A stretch of 64,000 nt of DNA from Piper betle (lineage: Eukaryota; Streptophyta; Magnoliopsida; Piperales; Piperaceae), in assembly GCA_033002965.1 (NCBI GenBank), contig JAURVB010008449.1, positions 58,314 through 122,313 on the forward strand. Direction: 5' to 3'. Of this stretch, positions 51,021 through 62,409 are shown piece after piece (within the stretch, counting starts at the first letter, position 1; each line of letters begins with the position of its first letter). Made by a program: the position numbers and the translations under genes. The notes under the pieces were generated by a model. It had not been told where the DNA came from. It saw only the letters and a program-made list of their open reading frames with translations, and ran no database searches.

Positions 51021-51557
51021 TGTCGGGTTGTCCCTCTTTCATAAATACATGAAATTATAATTCTGTTTTGGCAAAAATCAAGATTTTGTAAATTTAATTA
51101 GTTGAAAGGAATAAAAGCAATACACGATGTTTTTATTCTTTGGTTTTTGGTTTTGAGTTTACGAGAAAAATGGCCGCTATGAAGGGAGAAAGAAAATTGT
51201 GTGGATTGAAGAAAGGTGAATGTTTTGTTGAGATTCGATTACAATCGTCAATGGTGACTTCGCCAAGTTCTTATATTTGTAATCCATAATTCTTTATTTT
51301 CTTTCTTGGTTAATACTAATTTTGTAGAAAGTACAGTAAATTGGTATTTAGGAGTTTGTTCTCCTGTGAATCTGCTCTGTATCAAGTTGTAATATAACGA
51401 ATTTGATCTTGGTCATTTGCCCTGTAGTTTTTTCCCCAAATTTAGGGTTTTTCACTTAAAATTGGTTTGTCTTTTGGGCTTGTGGTGTGTTTATATCATA
51501 TTTGGTATTCTCATCATTTTCAATTGAAATGGCAATTTTGTTTGGTTAATTCTAACA
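51021..51557 (+). repeat. 5' LTR of copia-1 (537 bp)
   Basis: TG...CA-bounded, from TGTCGGGTTG to AATTCTAACA, directly followed by agTGGTATCAGAGCC. Confidence 0.9.
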
Positions 51558-51559
51558 AG

Positions 51560-51572
51560 TGGTATCAGAGCC
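51560..51572 (+). other. Primer binding site of copia-1
   Basis: TGGTATCAGAGCC, complementary to the 3' end of plant initiator methionine tRNA, lies two bases after the LTR end. Confidence 0.92.
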
Positions 51573-51674
51573 AAGAAGTTTGCAAGTTTTAGTTGTTGAT
51601 ATTTTCTGCCCACTAGGTGTTCGACAAAATTTCTAAGAGCGTAGTAGTGTGTCTATGATTTATATTTCAATAAG

Positions 51675-54600
51675 ATGGCTGATAAGAAGTATGTTATAAT
51701 GACATCTCTAAAGAGGCCGAATAACTAGCACTATTAGAAAGGAAAAATAATTGATCATTTATATTCTAATGATTTGTACGAACCTATCACTGGTCAAAAA
51801 CCGGCAGAGGTGACTAAAAGAGACAGGAATAAGTTGGATAAGAAGGCTATGACCTATTTGAGACAATGGGTAGATGAAGTTGTATATCTTCATGTTTCTG
51901 AATTGACATCCTCAAAAGCAATATGGGATAAACTCATAGAAGTTTATGAGAGGAATACCGCTGGTAACAAGACCTTTTTGATAAGGAAATTAGTGAATTT
52001 GAGGTATAAGGATGGAACTGACATAAGTAAGCATCTCAATGAGATAAAGAGTATTAATACTTAACTTGCCAGGATGAAGATGACTCTAGATGAGGAATGA
52101 CAAGCTATCCTGCTCCTCAACACATTGCCAAAAAGCAGGGAAACATTGGTGATCTCTTTGAGCAATGCTGCTCCAATGGAAGACTCACAATGGACATGGT
52201 AACAAGCAGTTTACTGAATGAGGAGGTGAGAAGAAAGTCTCTACCAACTTCAGGGTCTCATGTAATAGTGTCAGAAGAGGCAAGAGGTAGATCAAGAAAT
52301 AGAGACACAAACAGAAGCGACAAGAGTCGAGGAAGGTCTAAATCTAAGAAGCACTTGAAGTATTATTATTGTGACAAAACAGGTCATATCAAAAAGGATT
52401 GTTGGAAGCTAAAGAAAGACTTGAAAAATAAGGACAACAAGGATCAAGGAGAAAAGAATACTGATGTTGTACATGATGACATCGTGATTCTTTCTGATTG
52501 TGAGAATGATTGTTTAATGGGTGATTGTGATGCTAGTTGGGTAGTTGACTCGGGAGCATCATTCTGTGTAACTCCAAGCAGAAATTTGTTTACTACCTAT
52601 GAACCTTCGGATTTGGGTGTAGTGAAGATGGTAAATTGTGATACTTCCAAAATTATGGGACTTGAAGATGTGCATATAGTAACAAACATAGGTTACAAAT
52701 TAATGCTTAAAAATGTTAAACATATTCCAGATTTGAGGATGAGTTTGTTGTCAACCGGAGTGCTTGATGATGAAGGATTGGGTTCATAATTTTCACAATG
52801 TGTGTGAAAACTTGTGAAAAGTTCTCATATTGTTGTTGCTAAAGAGAAGAAGTGTTGTCAGTTTGTACATGACTGAGATGAGTCTAGTTCGAAGGGAGGT
52901 TAATATCTCCTCATTTGATTTCACTGCTGATTTGTGGCAACATCAATTGGGACACCTGAGTGAGAAGGGACTACAGACATTAAAGAAGCTAAATCTCCTT
53001 CCCAAGGTCAAAGACATCACAATTAGTCCTTGTGACCACTGTTTGGTCGGAAAACAATGTAGGACATCCTTTGCAAGCACAAGTATAAGGAAGTCGGAAG
53101 TTCTTGAGTTGGTGCACCAATGTGTATGGGCCTATGAAGGTAAAATCACTTGGCGGTTCTATTTATTTTGTCACTTTTATTAATGATACTTTTAGGAAGG
53201 TGTGGGCTTATGACATGAAAAATAAAAGTGATGTTTTTAACATCTTTAAGAATTTTCATGTATTGGTTGAAAGAGAAATAGGTAAGCCTTTGAAATGTTT
53301 TAGAAGTGATAATGATAGTGAATATTGTTCTGTTGAGTTTGATGAATATTGTAGTAAGCATGGGATTAGGCACGAAAATGGTTCCTTATACTCCTCAACA
53401 TAATGGAGTGGCTGAAAGAATGAGACAGGACCATCTCTGAGAAGATTAGAAGTATGTTATCTTCAGCTAAGTTTCCTAAAAGCTTCTGGGGTGAGGCCAT
53501 GAGCACAGCTTGTTATTTGATCAATAGATCTCCCACACATGCCCTGAACAATGACATAACGGAAAGGGTTTGGAGTGACAAAGAGTCTTTGGCTGTAAAA
53601 CTTTTGCACATGTGCTCAAGGAACAAAGGGCTAAGCTTGACTCTAGAGCCATAGAATGTATTTTTCTGGGATATAGTGATGATAAGTTTGGATACAAACT
53701 TTGGGATCCTAAGAATAGAAAACATATTCGAAGCATAGATATAGTTTTCAGGGAGGATCAAACAATTGAGGACTTTGGCAAGGAAGAAGTTCCTCAAACA
53801 AAATCTCAGGAAAGTTTTGAAAAGATAAAAGAACCTTCAACCTCAACTAGAAGTTAAGAGGTGGCTTGGGATGATACAATTATTTCCCTACCTAGTGATG
53901 ATGAGGGTGAGAATGTAGTGTCTGATAATATTTCTAATGAGTTTGTTAATGATGTTAAACAGGAACAAACAGATTCTGATCAAGGGCAGCCAACTAATGT
54001 GAGGAGATCAGCTCATGAACCAATTCCATCAACAAGATATTCATCATCAAAATATGTGACAATTACTGAATGTAGAGAACTAAAAAATTTCAGTGACGTC
54101 AAAACTCATGTAGAAAAGGAGAAGTGGTTGAAGGCAATGCAAGATGAGATAAAATCTTTGCATGATAATCACACATATGAGTTGGTGGATCTTCCTAAGG
54201 AGAAGAGAGTATTGAGGAACAAATGGGTCTACAGGATCAAATATGAAGAAAATAACACACAACAAAGGTACAAGGCAAGGTTGGTGGTGAAGGGCTTCGA
54301 CAGAAGAAATGCATTGATTTAGATGAAATTTTTCTCTTGTTGTTAAAATATTTTCTATTAGAATTATTCTGGTTTTCGCTGCAAGTTTGGATTTAGAAGT
54401 TGAACAGTTAGATATTAAGGAGACTACATACATGGAGCAACCAGAGGGTTTTGAAGTCAGAGGAAAGGAACAGATAGTGTGCAGACTAAAAAAGAGTTTG
54501 TATGGTTTGAAGCAAGCTCCTAGATAATGGTACAAAAAGTTTGATTCTTTTATGGAAAAGAATTGGTACAAGAAGCCTATTTCTGATTACTATATGTTCA

Positions 54601-55561
54601 TCAAGAGGTTTAATGATGGTGACTTTATTATTCTGTTGTTTTATGTGGATGACATGTTGATTGTAGGACATGATGGAGCCAAGATTGCAAGTTTAAAGAA
54701 GAACTTGAATAAATCCTTTGCAATGAAGGATTTAGGATCGACAAAGCAAATCTTTGGGATGTCCATTCGGCGTGACAGGAGAGCTAGAAAGCTTTGGGTG
54801 TCACAGGAAAAGTACATAGAAAGGGTGCTTGAAAAATTCAACATGAAAGATGCAAAACCGGTTGGAGTTCCACTTGAGAGTCACTTCAAGTTGAAAAAAA
54901 ATGACTTGAGTGAAACAAAGATGAAGGAAATGAAAAAGGTTCCTTATGCTTCTACAGTGATAGTTTGATATATGGTATGGTTTGTACAAGGCCAGATATA
55001 GCATATGCAGTTAGAATGGTCAGTAGACATTTAGCAAATCCAAGCAAAGAATATTGGCAAGTAGTTAAATGGATAATGAGGTACTTGAGAGGTACATCCA
55101 AAATGTATTTATGTTTTGGAAGTAATAAAGCTTTATTGGTTAGCTTCACTGATGTAGACATGGCAGTTGACTTGGAGACAATAAGGTTAAGGTTGCAAAA
55201 GTGTGTTGTATTATCCACAACTGAAGCAGAATTTATTGCTTCTACAGAAGCTTGCAAGAAGATGCTATAAACGAAGAGATTTTTGAATAAAATTGGCATT
55301 AAACAAGAGAGATACATTATACACTGTGATAGCCAGAGTGCAATTCACCTGACTAAGAATTTAAGTTTTCATTCAAGGAGCAAGCACATTGATGTGAGAT
55401 ATCATTGGATAAGAGATGTGTTGGAAAGTAAATCCCTTGAGCTAATAAAAATTCATAATAAAAGGAATGTTTCAGACATGATGACTAAAGTTGTACCAAA
55501 GGAGAAACATGTTTACTGCAGGAATGGAGAAGGCATGGATGGAGCTTCCCATGCTGGCTAG
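51675..55561 (+). pseudogene. Copia-1 gag-pol remnant
   Basis: The gag start is MADKKYVIMTSLKRPNN with TAG as codon 18. UBN2-type gag continues to 52064. A CCHC knuckle (YYCDKTGHIKKDCW) lies at about 52365-52405. The aspartic protease active site VVDSGASF is near 52541. The GAG-pre-integrase motif WQHQLGHLSEKGLQ is near 52937, with an HxxC-type zinc site to 53050. Integrase core fragments run 53104-53650. Reverse transcriptase covers 54110-54960, with YVDDMLIVGHD at about 54642. RNase H lies at 54980-55550 (TRPDIAYAV, TTEAEFIAS, HCDSQSAIHL, RSKHIDVRYHWIRD). Most catalytic motifs are still readable, but about ten stops or shifts break the frame. Confidence 0.9.
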
Positions 55562-56034
55562 AGGTATTTCATTGAGTCGGGAAGGGGACGTTTGTTGGGT
55601 TGTCCCTCTTCCCTAAATACATAAAATTGTAACCTTGTTTTGGGCAAAAACCAAGATTTTGTGGTTAGTTGAAAGGAATAAAAGCAACTTACAACGCTTT
55701 TCTTCATTGGTTTTTTCATTTTTGGGTTTTGGAGAAAAACGGCCGCTACGAAGGGAGAAAGAAAATTGTGTAGATTGAAGAGATATGAATGTGTTGTTTA
55801 AATTCGCTTGCAATCATCAATGGGAACTTCGCCAAGTTCATATATTTGTAATCCGTAATTCTTTATTTTATTTCTTCGTTAACACTAATTTTATAAAAAA
55901 TGCAGTAAATTGGTATTAAGGAGTTTATTCTCCTATAGAACTATTCTGTATCAAGTTGTGATATAGTGAATTTGATCTTTGTTATTTGCCCCATGGTTTT
56001 TTCTCCAAATTTAGGGTTTTTCACGTAAAATTAG

Positions 56035-57283
56035 TGTAAAACCCTGAAAAAATAATTAGGTTATTTTATTTAGGGTTTTGTAAATCTTAGAATGAACCGT
56101 AAATATTATTTAATTAAATTAATTCTTAAAAAAATTAATATTATAAATTATCGATTTTGACCTTTAGCATATCGGTATAATGATATTTATAATATTTTTA
56201 GGATTTAACATCCATTCGTATTAACTTAATAATTACTTTTTGACTTTACGTTATCACACAAATGACTTTTTGAATTCCACACATATTTATAAAATTTAAT
56301 GTAGTGACTTCTTGAATTCTACACATATTCTTCTATATAAAGGAAAGTTTTGTTGTTAAATGAAACATCCTCTGAATAACTTGTGAGCACATTTGGCTTT
56401 AGAGAAATTACATCCATATTAAGATCCTGTGTCGTAGTTGCGGGTACCTCATCACAATTTCAGGTTCGTATAATTACTTGAAATGTTATATATTTCGATT
56501 TGGGAGTCTTGATCGGCTTGAGTCCACATTCGATCACCATGCACCGAGCGCAACCGGGGTCAAAGAATTGGCTCAGTCCGACACATGGCAGCACCCTTAA
56601 AAAAATTACTATGTGGGAGTCTTGGTCGACTTGAGTTCATATTCGACCACCATGCGCCGAGCGCAACCGGGGTCAATGAATTGACTCAATCCGACATAGG
56701 GCAGCACCCCCTGAAAGATTAAATACCTGCCCCCATGCCGAAAGGGGTGACAGGGCGCAGTGGCGCAAGACGGCTCATTATGCACTTGTGATACCGAAAG
56801 GGTGAGTTAATGGCAAATATCGGTAACTACAGGCCGAGGGCCACGTAGCGTGTGTGCAGCATACATGGGATTGTAAGCTGGATGGGCAGCTGCCCTCCCA
56901 ACATATTAAGAGCTCAACATAGGCTCATAATCACTAAAAGACGTAATTCATATAGTGTGGGGAATATATTAATTATTTCTTGTAATTATACGACTTAGTG
57001 TCTTTATCACTTACGTGAAATTGCCTCCGCAGGTATAAGCATGGAAGGATGGGTAGAGTCGGGATAGTTGGAGGACTCTATTATTGGACTATTCTTTTCT
57101 CGAAATTATTTGCATGGCAGTGGAATTTTGGTACGGTTCATGGAGCTTAGATTATTCCGAGTATTTGTATATTAAATTTATTATTATGAATTTATTTAAA
57201 ATTTTAAAAATTAATAAAAAATTAATTTATGAGACATTTAGTTTCATATAGTAGCACTTTGACTCGTAACTCGAAACGGGCTA
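56035..57283 (+). mobile_element. LTR-like insertion (probable solo LTR) inside the 3' LTR of copia-1
   Basis: It starts TGTAAAACCCTG, a frequent LTR opening, with no coding potential over 1.25 kb. GC-rich motifs at 56740-56900, including CCGAAAGGGGTGACAGGG and TGATACCGAAAGGGTGAG, resemble Gypsy-type LTR interiors. The right end lacks a clean CA terminus and no target duplication is clear, so the element or its junction has decayed. A related LTR fragment lies at 35840-36330. Confidence 0.55.
56501..56715 (+). repeat. 113-bp tandem duplication within the LTR-like insertion
   Basis: Two units, beginning tgggagtcttg at 56501 and at 56614, both contain CACCGAGCGCAACCGGGGTC (one with GCCG in place of ACCG) and GACTCA/GGCTCA with GTCCGACA/ATCCGACA. 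They differ at about a dozen positions. Subrepeats of this size are common in promoter parts of LTRs. Confidence 0.85.
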
Positions 57284-57504
57284 GGCTTATAGTGTGTCTA
57301 TATCATGTTTGATATTTTCATCCTCCTCAATTTAAACGGGGAATTTGTTTGGTTACTCCCAACACCTATTACGTCAGAAGCCTTGCCTGCGACCGAGATG
57401 GTTGATTTGTCGAGCAATTCAAATTCTGATCTTGTCTTTCACGGTCTTGCGGAGAGTGCCTGTACAAGGTCTTTCTGTGTATCTTCCATGGACTAAATTT
57501 AGCT

Positions 57505-57802
57505 CTAATTAATCTCTTTTTCCAACAGAAGTAAACTTACGTGTGGAAAAAAATCCTCGGGGACTTTAAAAGCATTAGGATTGCAATGAAAGTCTTCTAA
57601 GACTAAATTGATACCGGTCCATTCAGGCGGTTGAGTCTTTAGACTACAGAGATAACAAGAGATGTAGAGGCGGCGCCCTTGTGCTTCTCGGCCGTAGCTA
57701 GACTTACAAGAAGTGTACACTGGGGGAAGAAAATTGGTTGGCTTCTTTTCTGCTCCTCTCCTTTTCTTTCCTTCCCCTCCTCTCCCTTCCCGCTGATCAA
57801 CT
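57505..57802. promoter_or_regulatory. Upstream region and pyrimidine-rich leader of LRR gene 2
   Basis: 57740-57800 is a CT-rich tract leading to the ATG, as in many plant leaders. No clear TATA box is seen. A minus-strand open frame through this part is a shadow of the LRR coding sequence. Confidence 0.4.
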
Positions 57803-59183
57803 ATGGGTAGCTTCCACACAACTCTTTTACAGCTCGTCATCTTCTCCTTGATCAATATGCTTGCATTGGCCGCAGCCGCTGCTCCTCTTCTAAGCAACGA
57901 AACAGATCGACAAGCTCTTCTTGCATTTAAGAGCCAGATATATGATAGCCCACGCAAGGCCGCTCTTGACTCCTGGAACGATTCCTTGCACTTCTGTGAT
58001 TGGCGAGGAATCACCTGCGGTCGCCCGCACCGTCAGCGCGTGGTTGGATTGAACCTGAGCGACCTCCACCTCAGTGGTCGCTTTTCCCCTCATATTGGCA
58101 ACCTCTCTTTCCTAGCCACCATCTCGCTCTCAAACAACGGCTTCCATGGGCAGATACCCCGCGAACTAGGCCGACTCCACCGCCTGGCCTCTATAGACTT
58201 CAGTTTCAACTCGTTGGAAGGGAGCATTCCGACTGCCCTCTCCAACTGCTCTCGTCTCCAATACATCCAACTCTTCCGAAATATGCTTGCGGGAGTCCCG
58301 CATGAGCTTGGCCTTCTGTCAGAGCTGAGCGGCCTTGATCTTGGTGGAAACAAATTTACAGGCGTGTTCCCAGTTTTTCTAACCAACCTCTCCTCCCTCG
58401 TCGGGTTTTCTCTTTCAGCTAATTCCTTCCATGGTTCGGTCCCGGAACAGGTTGGCAAGCTATCAAATTTACAACAATTTGGTCTCGGAGATAACAGCTT
58501 CTCTGGAGAACTCCCCCGCTCTTTATAATCTATCTAACATTCGGTGGCTTTCAATCTTCAAAAACCAGCTAAGTGGGCGCTTTTCTCCTGACATCAGCTA
58601 CTTCTTCCCCAACATTGAGTTGTTTATAGTATTTGAGAACCATTTCACCGGTATGATCCCAGTCTCACTGAGTAATTGTTCTTACCTTCAAAATATTGAC
58701 ATTTCCAACAATAGCTTTGATGGGTCAATACCAGCTGATCTTGGAAAGCTGCAAGATCTAGTTCTTTTGTCTCTCTGGGGCAATCGTTTAGGGGCAAGGA
58801 AAAGTGTCGGCATGCTTTTCCTCTCCTCCTTGACCAACTGTAGCAAGCTTGAGGTGCTGATCGCGGGTTAGAATGAACTAAGTGGGTCAACAGTGCATGT
58901 CCCCTTTGCAAATTTCTCCAAGAGTCTAGATGTTTTGCTGCTTTATGATAATCTTATACATGGGCCAATCCCCTCCGAACTTGGGAACGTCCCAAGCTTA
59001 CGAAGATTGAGTCTGTATGGGAATTTTTTCACGGGACCCATTCCATCTGAACTTGGGAAACTTCATAACTTGGAAGGAATGAGCCTAAGCCAAAATCGCT
59101 TATCTGGGCAAATACCTCACTCCCTTGGCAATCTCTCTCGCTTGATTCACCTTTTCTTAACCGACAATCACTTGCACGGGAGC
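57803..59183 (+). pseudogene. LRR receptor-kinase gene 2 (EFR/Xa21-type), frameshifted and cut by a hAT element
   Basis: It opens with a signal peptide (MGSFHTTLLQLVIFSLINML, Ala-rich to about residue 29). An LRR N-terminal cap follows (ETDRQALLAFKSQI, then SLHFCDWRGITCG), then about 14 repeats of the plant extracellular type (LxxLxLxxNxxxGxIP), such as IGNLSFLATISLSNNGFHG and PSELGKLHNLEGMSLSQNRL. Such receptors sense microbial peptides at the plasma membrane and signal through a cytosolic Ser/Thr kinase. After residue 241 the frame shifts at a C run (about 58516-58520), giving a stop at 58526. The next frame has a TAG at 58869-58871. At 59183 a hAT transposon interrupts the repeats. The transmembrane and kinase parts, if they exist, lie beyond the window. 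It is non-functional as read. Confidence 0.9.
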
Positions 59184-59192
59184 ATGGTTGCA

Positions 59193-59308
59193 TAAATCGG
59201 AATCGGAATCGGAATCGGTTTTCCCGTGAATCGGAATCGGAATCGGAATCGGTCTGAATCGGCCAGGAATCGGTTCAGTTGAATCGGTTCAAATCGGTCC
59301 TATACAAA
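59193..59308 (+). repeat. Left AATCGG hexamer array of the hAT element
   Basis: Twelve copies of AATCGG lie in 116 bp, most of them head to tail in two groups of four. They are likely transposase binding sites: the maize Ac transposase binds the similar subterminal hexamer AAACGG. Confidence 0.9.
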
Positions 59309-59699
59309 AATTTGCCAACTCAGTTCAAAAATACCTGAAATACATAATTATATAATTTTTCAACATAAATACACAAATTCAAGTATTTATACAACAATCA
59401 CAAAGGTATGTAATTATAACAATACAACGGTAGAGTCATACCTGAAAGAACAAATAAGAACATACCTGAAAGAACATACTCTTTATATAATTCAAATAAG
59501 AGCAAACCTGAAAAATATACTCTTTATGTAATGAACACAATTTTATATAATTACATACCTAAAAGAGCATCACAATTTATCACAATTTCCACAATATCAT
59601 AAGTATATACACAATGTTCATATATCATCATCTGTGTTCTATCAAATAATAACAACAAGACATTAATACAAGTCCAAAAAATAAATGTTCAACACAATT

Positions 59700-62403
59700 T
59701 TACACAGGGCTTAATACTAAATCATCTAAGTCATCATCTGAATCATCTTCGGAGTCCGAGTCATTATCACCAATCGGAATAGTAGAACTATCATCTGCAT
59801 TAACACGAGACCCCTGCGTAAAAGGAGGCATAGAACTCCCACTCATATGAAGTCCCTCAGGTTCAGGAGGCAAAGACAAATTTTGTTGGGAGTCAATATG
59901 TACATCAATATCAATATTTTGTCCACTAGGAAGAGGAGGCAAAGAAAAACCATCAGACGTAGAAGAACACGATCCAATTGCAGTTTTCAATGTGTTGCCA
60001 CTTTCATTTGCTAGAAAGGCTTCTTCATCTGCACCATCATTGTTGCCAACATTGGTACCAAAGAAATCATCCTGTATAAAAAAAGTCATACCCTATTCAT
60101 TTCAATTCAAAAAAAAATTCATACACAAAATCATGAATGTGATGTAAGGTTTATTTAAACATACCGATGGGGATGGGTTGTCCCGTTCTCCAACCCACTC
60201 ATCTAACGAGTCTTCTAAACTCAAATGTTCACTAACTGCATCATATTTATGCCTCCACCTCAACTCGTTTTCTTTGACCCGCATGTTATAATGAACATAT
60301 ACAAGATCATTTACTCTCTTCCTTGCAAGTCGATTTCTTTTTTTGGTATGTACTTGGTCAAAAGTGCTCCAATTACGTTCACAGCCCGATGATGATGAAG
60401 TTTGACTAAGTATTCTAATAGCTAATTTTTGTAGTTCAGGGCAGCTTATACCATGTTGCTCCCACCATGATGCTACATTTGATAAATTGATTTACTTATA
60501 AGCTTGCAATAAATATGAAATCTGGAGAAAGGTGGATTTTACCTGGGTGGAGGACTTTTCTATTGGTAATGGCAAGAGAATGTCCAAAATCTCCTTTTGC
60601 AGATACAAAATCGGACCACTACAAAATATTAAAACAAAATGAATCATCATATTTAGTTATACATAAACATTTATATATAAAAATTAAAAATAATAGTATC
60701 TTAACCTGCAAAGATGCCATGGATCGAGCTACCTCATTGACTTCCAAACGACAAATGACATCATTGAATGCACGATACACCTCACTTGGCTACAAAATTA
60801 TTCCCAATCAAACACAAGCAATATGAAATTGTTAAAAAAATCATAAAAGGTATGTAAGTCAAATAAGAGCATACAATGTTTGAGTGAGGGCGATAACGGG
60901 TTTGAGGATTAAGCATATATGCTGCAGCATGAAGAGGATGACAAAATTGATTCGCCCATCTCTTGGTGATGATATCAACAAATAACTTGTATCGTTCGAC
61001 TTTCATGCCATGTACCTCTTTTATTTTTTCGATAGTCTTTTGCATTTCATCGTAAACAAATGGCATCGAAGGTCTTTCATCACTATCCACCAATCTCAAA
61101 AATCGAACAAGTGGCTCAATTGTTTTATGCACAAATTCCATCTTCTTCCAAAAATGTGCACTCAAGATAATATTTTCAGCTGCTATTCCATCCTCATCTT
61201 TTGCAAACTTCGATGATGAATACATTTCAGAAACAAACATCTTTTTCAGAGCCTGCTTGTGCTCCAGGAAACTAGCAATCGTCAAAAAATGAGTAGCAAA
61301 TCGAGTTGCCCCAGGTCTCACCAATTCATGTCCATTTGTGAAATTATTCCTCATAAGAGCCAACAACCATGAGTGGTTGTATATAAGTTTGGTGACTTTC
61401 TGTGCATTCATAATACATGTTCCAACTTTCTTAATTTTTGCAAAGTCCTTCAGCATCAAGTTTATACAATGGGCAGCACACGGAGTCCAAAATAGATGTG
61501 GTCTCTTCTGTTCTAGCATCTTCCCTGCAGCTTTGTATGCCGACGCGTTATCAGTGATAACCTGCACAACATTTTCCTCCCCAACTTCTTCAACTACTTT
61601 GTCCAGTAAACTAAATAAATACGTAGCATCCTTTTTTTGTCTGAAGCATCCACTGATCCAAGGAAATACATTCCTCTTGGGCAGTAAACTAGAAAGTTGA
61701 TCAAAGTTTTACCGGATTGATTGGTCCACCCGTCAGACATAATAGAACAGCCTGTTGTCTTCCAAGTTAATTTTATATCCTCTAAACTAGCATTTATGGA
61801 AGCCACTTCAGCAGTAAGAAGATTGCCTGACAAAGAATGTCTGCCCGGAGGTTTGATCCCTTGATTACCATATTTACCTACCACATCAATCATTTTCTGA
61901 AAGTAAGGCGAGTCTACAACATGGAAAGGAATGGCACAATGATAGAAGAATCGAGCAATGGCTGTGTGGAAGTGCTCTTTTGCTTTCTTTTCTATTGCCG
62001 TAGATAATCTCATTTGACCCGATGTGTTCTTCTTTTCACTTTCAAAAATAGGTGCCTTCCTCTTCGTATTTGACTTAGAGCACCTAACACTTTGCTCCCG
62101 AACTTCCATCTCTTCCATATCTGAGTCATTCAAACCATATGACCCTATTTCTTCTCTAATCTTTTGTTTTTCTTTCTTGGCCTTTTCCACACCTTTGAAA
62201 TAATCTTTCATTTTTTGTGCATCTGCTTCAGGAACTTTCTTACAAGCTGCAACATTTCCTTTGAGTCCAGCAATATGTTGCTTGAAGCGATATATCCCTC
62301 CACTTATGGTTTTTCCGCAAAAGTTACAAATAACTTGCTTCTTAGATGCATCAAGTGGTGTGCCATATTCCCATCCAAAATCCATCTTCCCTGTGACTGA
62401 CAT
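59700..62403 (-). CDS. hAT transposase (BED finger, DUF659, dimerisation domain), five exons, one frameshift
   Basis: Minus-strand exons 62403-60875, 60789-60706, 60618-60543, 60472-60165 and 60071-59700 all have GT-AG borders and join in one frame if one base is restored in exon 1, giving about 789 residues. The missing base lies in the seven-A run at about 61640, near residue 256. A BED-type zinc finger (CNFCGKTISG, RFKQHIAG) covers about residues 20-60. DUF659/RNase-H-like core follows, with the three catalytic acidic residues in MSDGWTN (D224), VITDNAS and CERNWSTF, plus the CxxH motif in WTPCAAHCINL. The hAT dimerisation domain begins at ASWWEQHG. The C terminus is Asp/Ser-rich (DSEDDSDDDLDD). 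It cuts and pastes the element via its ends. It may be inactive, or the shift may be a sequencing error in the homopolymer. Confidence 0.92.
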
Positions 62404-62409
62404 CTCGAA

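Larger units (their letters stand above)
51021..57364 (+). mobile_element. Copia-1: complete but decayed copia retrotransposon with 6-bp target duplication
   Basis: The 5' LTR begins TGTCGGGTTGTCCC at 51021 and the 3' LTR ends ACTCCCAACA at 57364. Both outer sides carry cctatt (51015-51020 and 57365-57370), an exact target duplication. The element sits in LRR pseudogene 1 in the sense direction, and LRR sequence continues on both sides. Order: LTR, initiator-Met-tRNA primer site, gag, protease, integrase, reverse transcriptase, RNase H, purine-rich tract (GGGAAGGGG near 55580), 3' LTR. LTRs differ at many positions, so the insertion is old. The 3' LTR is itself interrupted at 56035-57283. Confidence 0.92.
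55593..57364 (+). repeat. 3' LTR of copia-1, interrupted
   Basis: It begins TGTTGGGTTGTCCC at 55593, runs to about 56034, is broken by a 1.25-kb insertion, and resumes at about 57284 (GGCTTATAGTGTGTC) to end at 57364. About 10 bases present in the 5' LTR at the break are missing. Confidence 0.85.
49785..57500 (+). pseudogene. LRR receptor-kinase pseudogene 1, split by two copia insertions
   Basis: Leucine-rich-repeat sequence starts directly at the copia-2 LTR edge (SIPAAL at about 49789). It continues through a (CT)n expansion and several shifted frames to 51020, then resumes after copia-1 at 57371 with TSEALPATEMVDLSSN. Readable parts include NLTRIALLGIYGNLLSGSLS and PNIHSLQVFSNYFTGKIP (50071-50517), LGKLQNLGVLDLPYNDLSG (50650-50705) and EVGQLQNLNFFNVSHNKLSG (50878-50937). 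Repeat order matches the neighbouring copy at 57803, an EFR/Xa21-type extracellular immune-receptor ectodomain. It lacks the N terminus, transmembrane segment and kinase. Stops, frameshifts and insertions make it non-functional. Confidence 0.88.

Noticed and set aside
57505..58458. Minus-strand open frames of 122-169 codons
   Set aside because: They are shadows of the LRR receptor coding strand.
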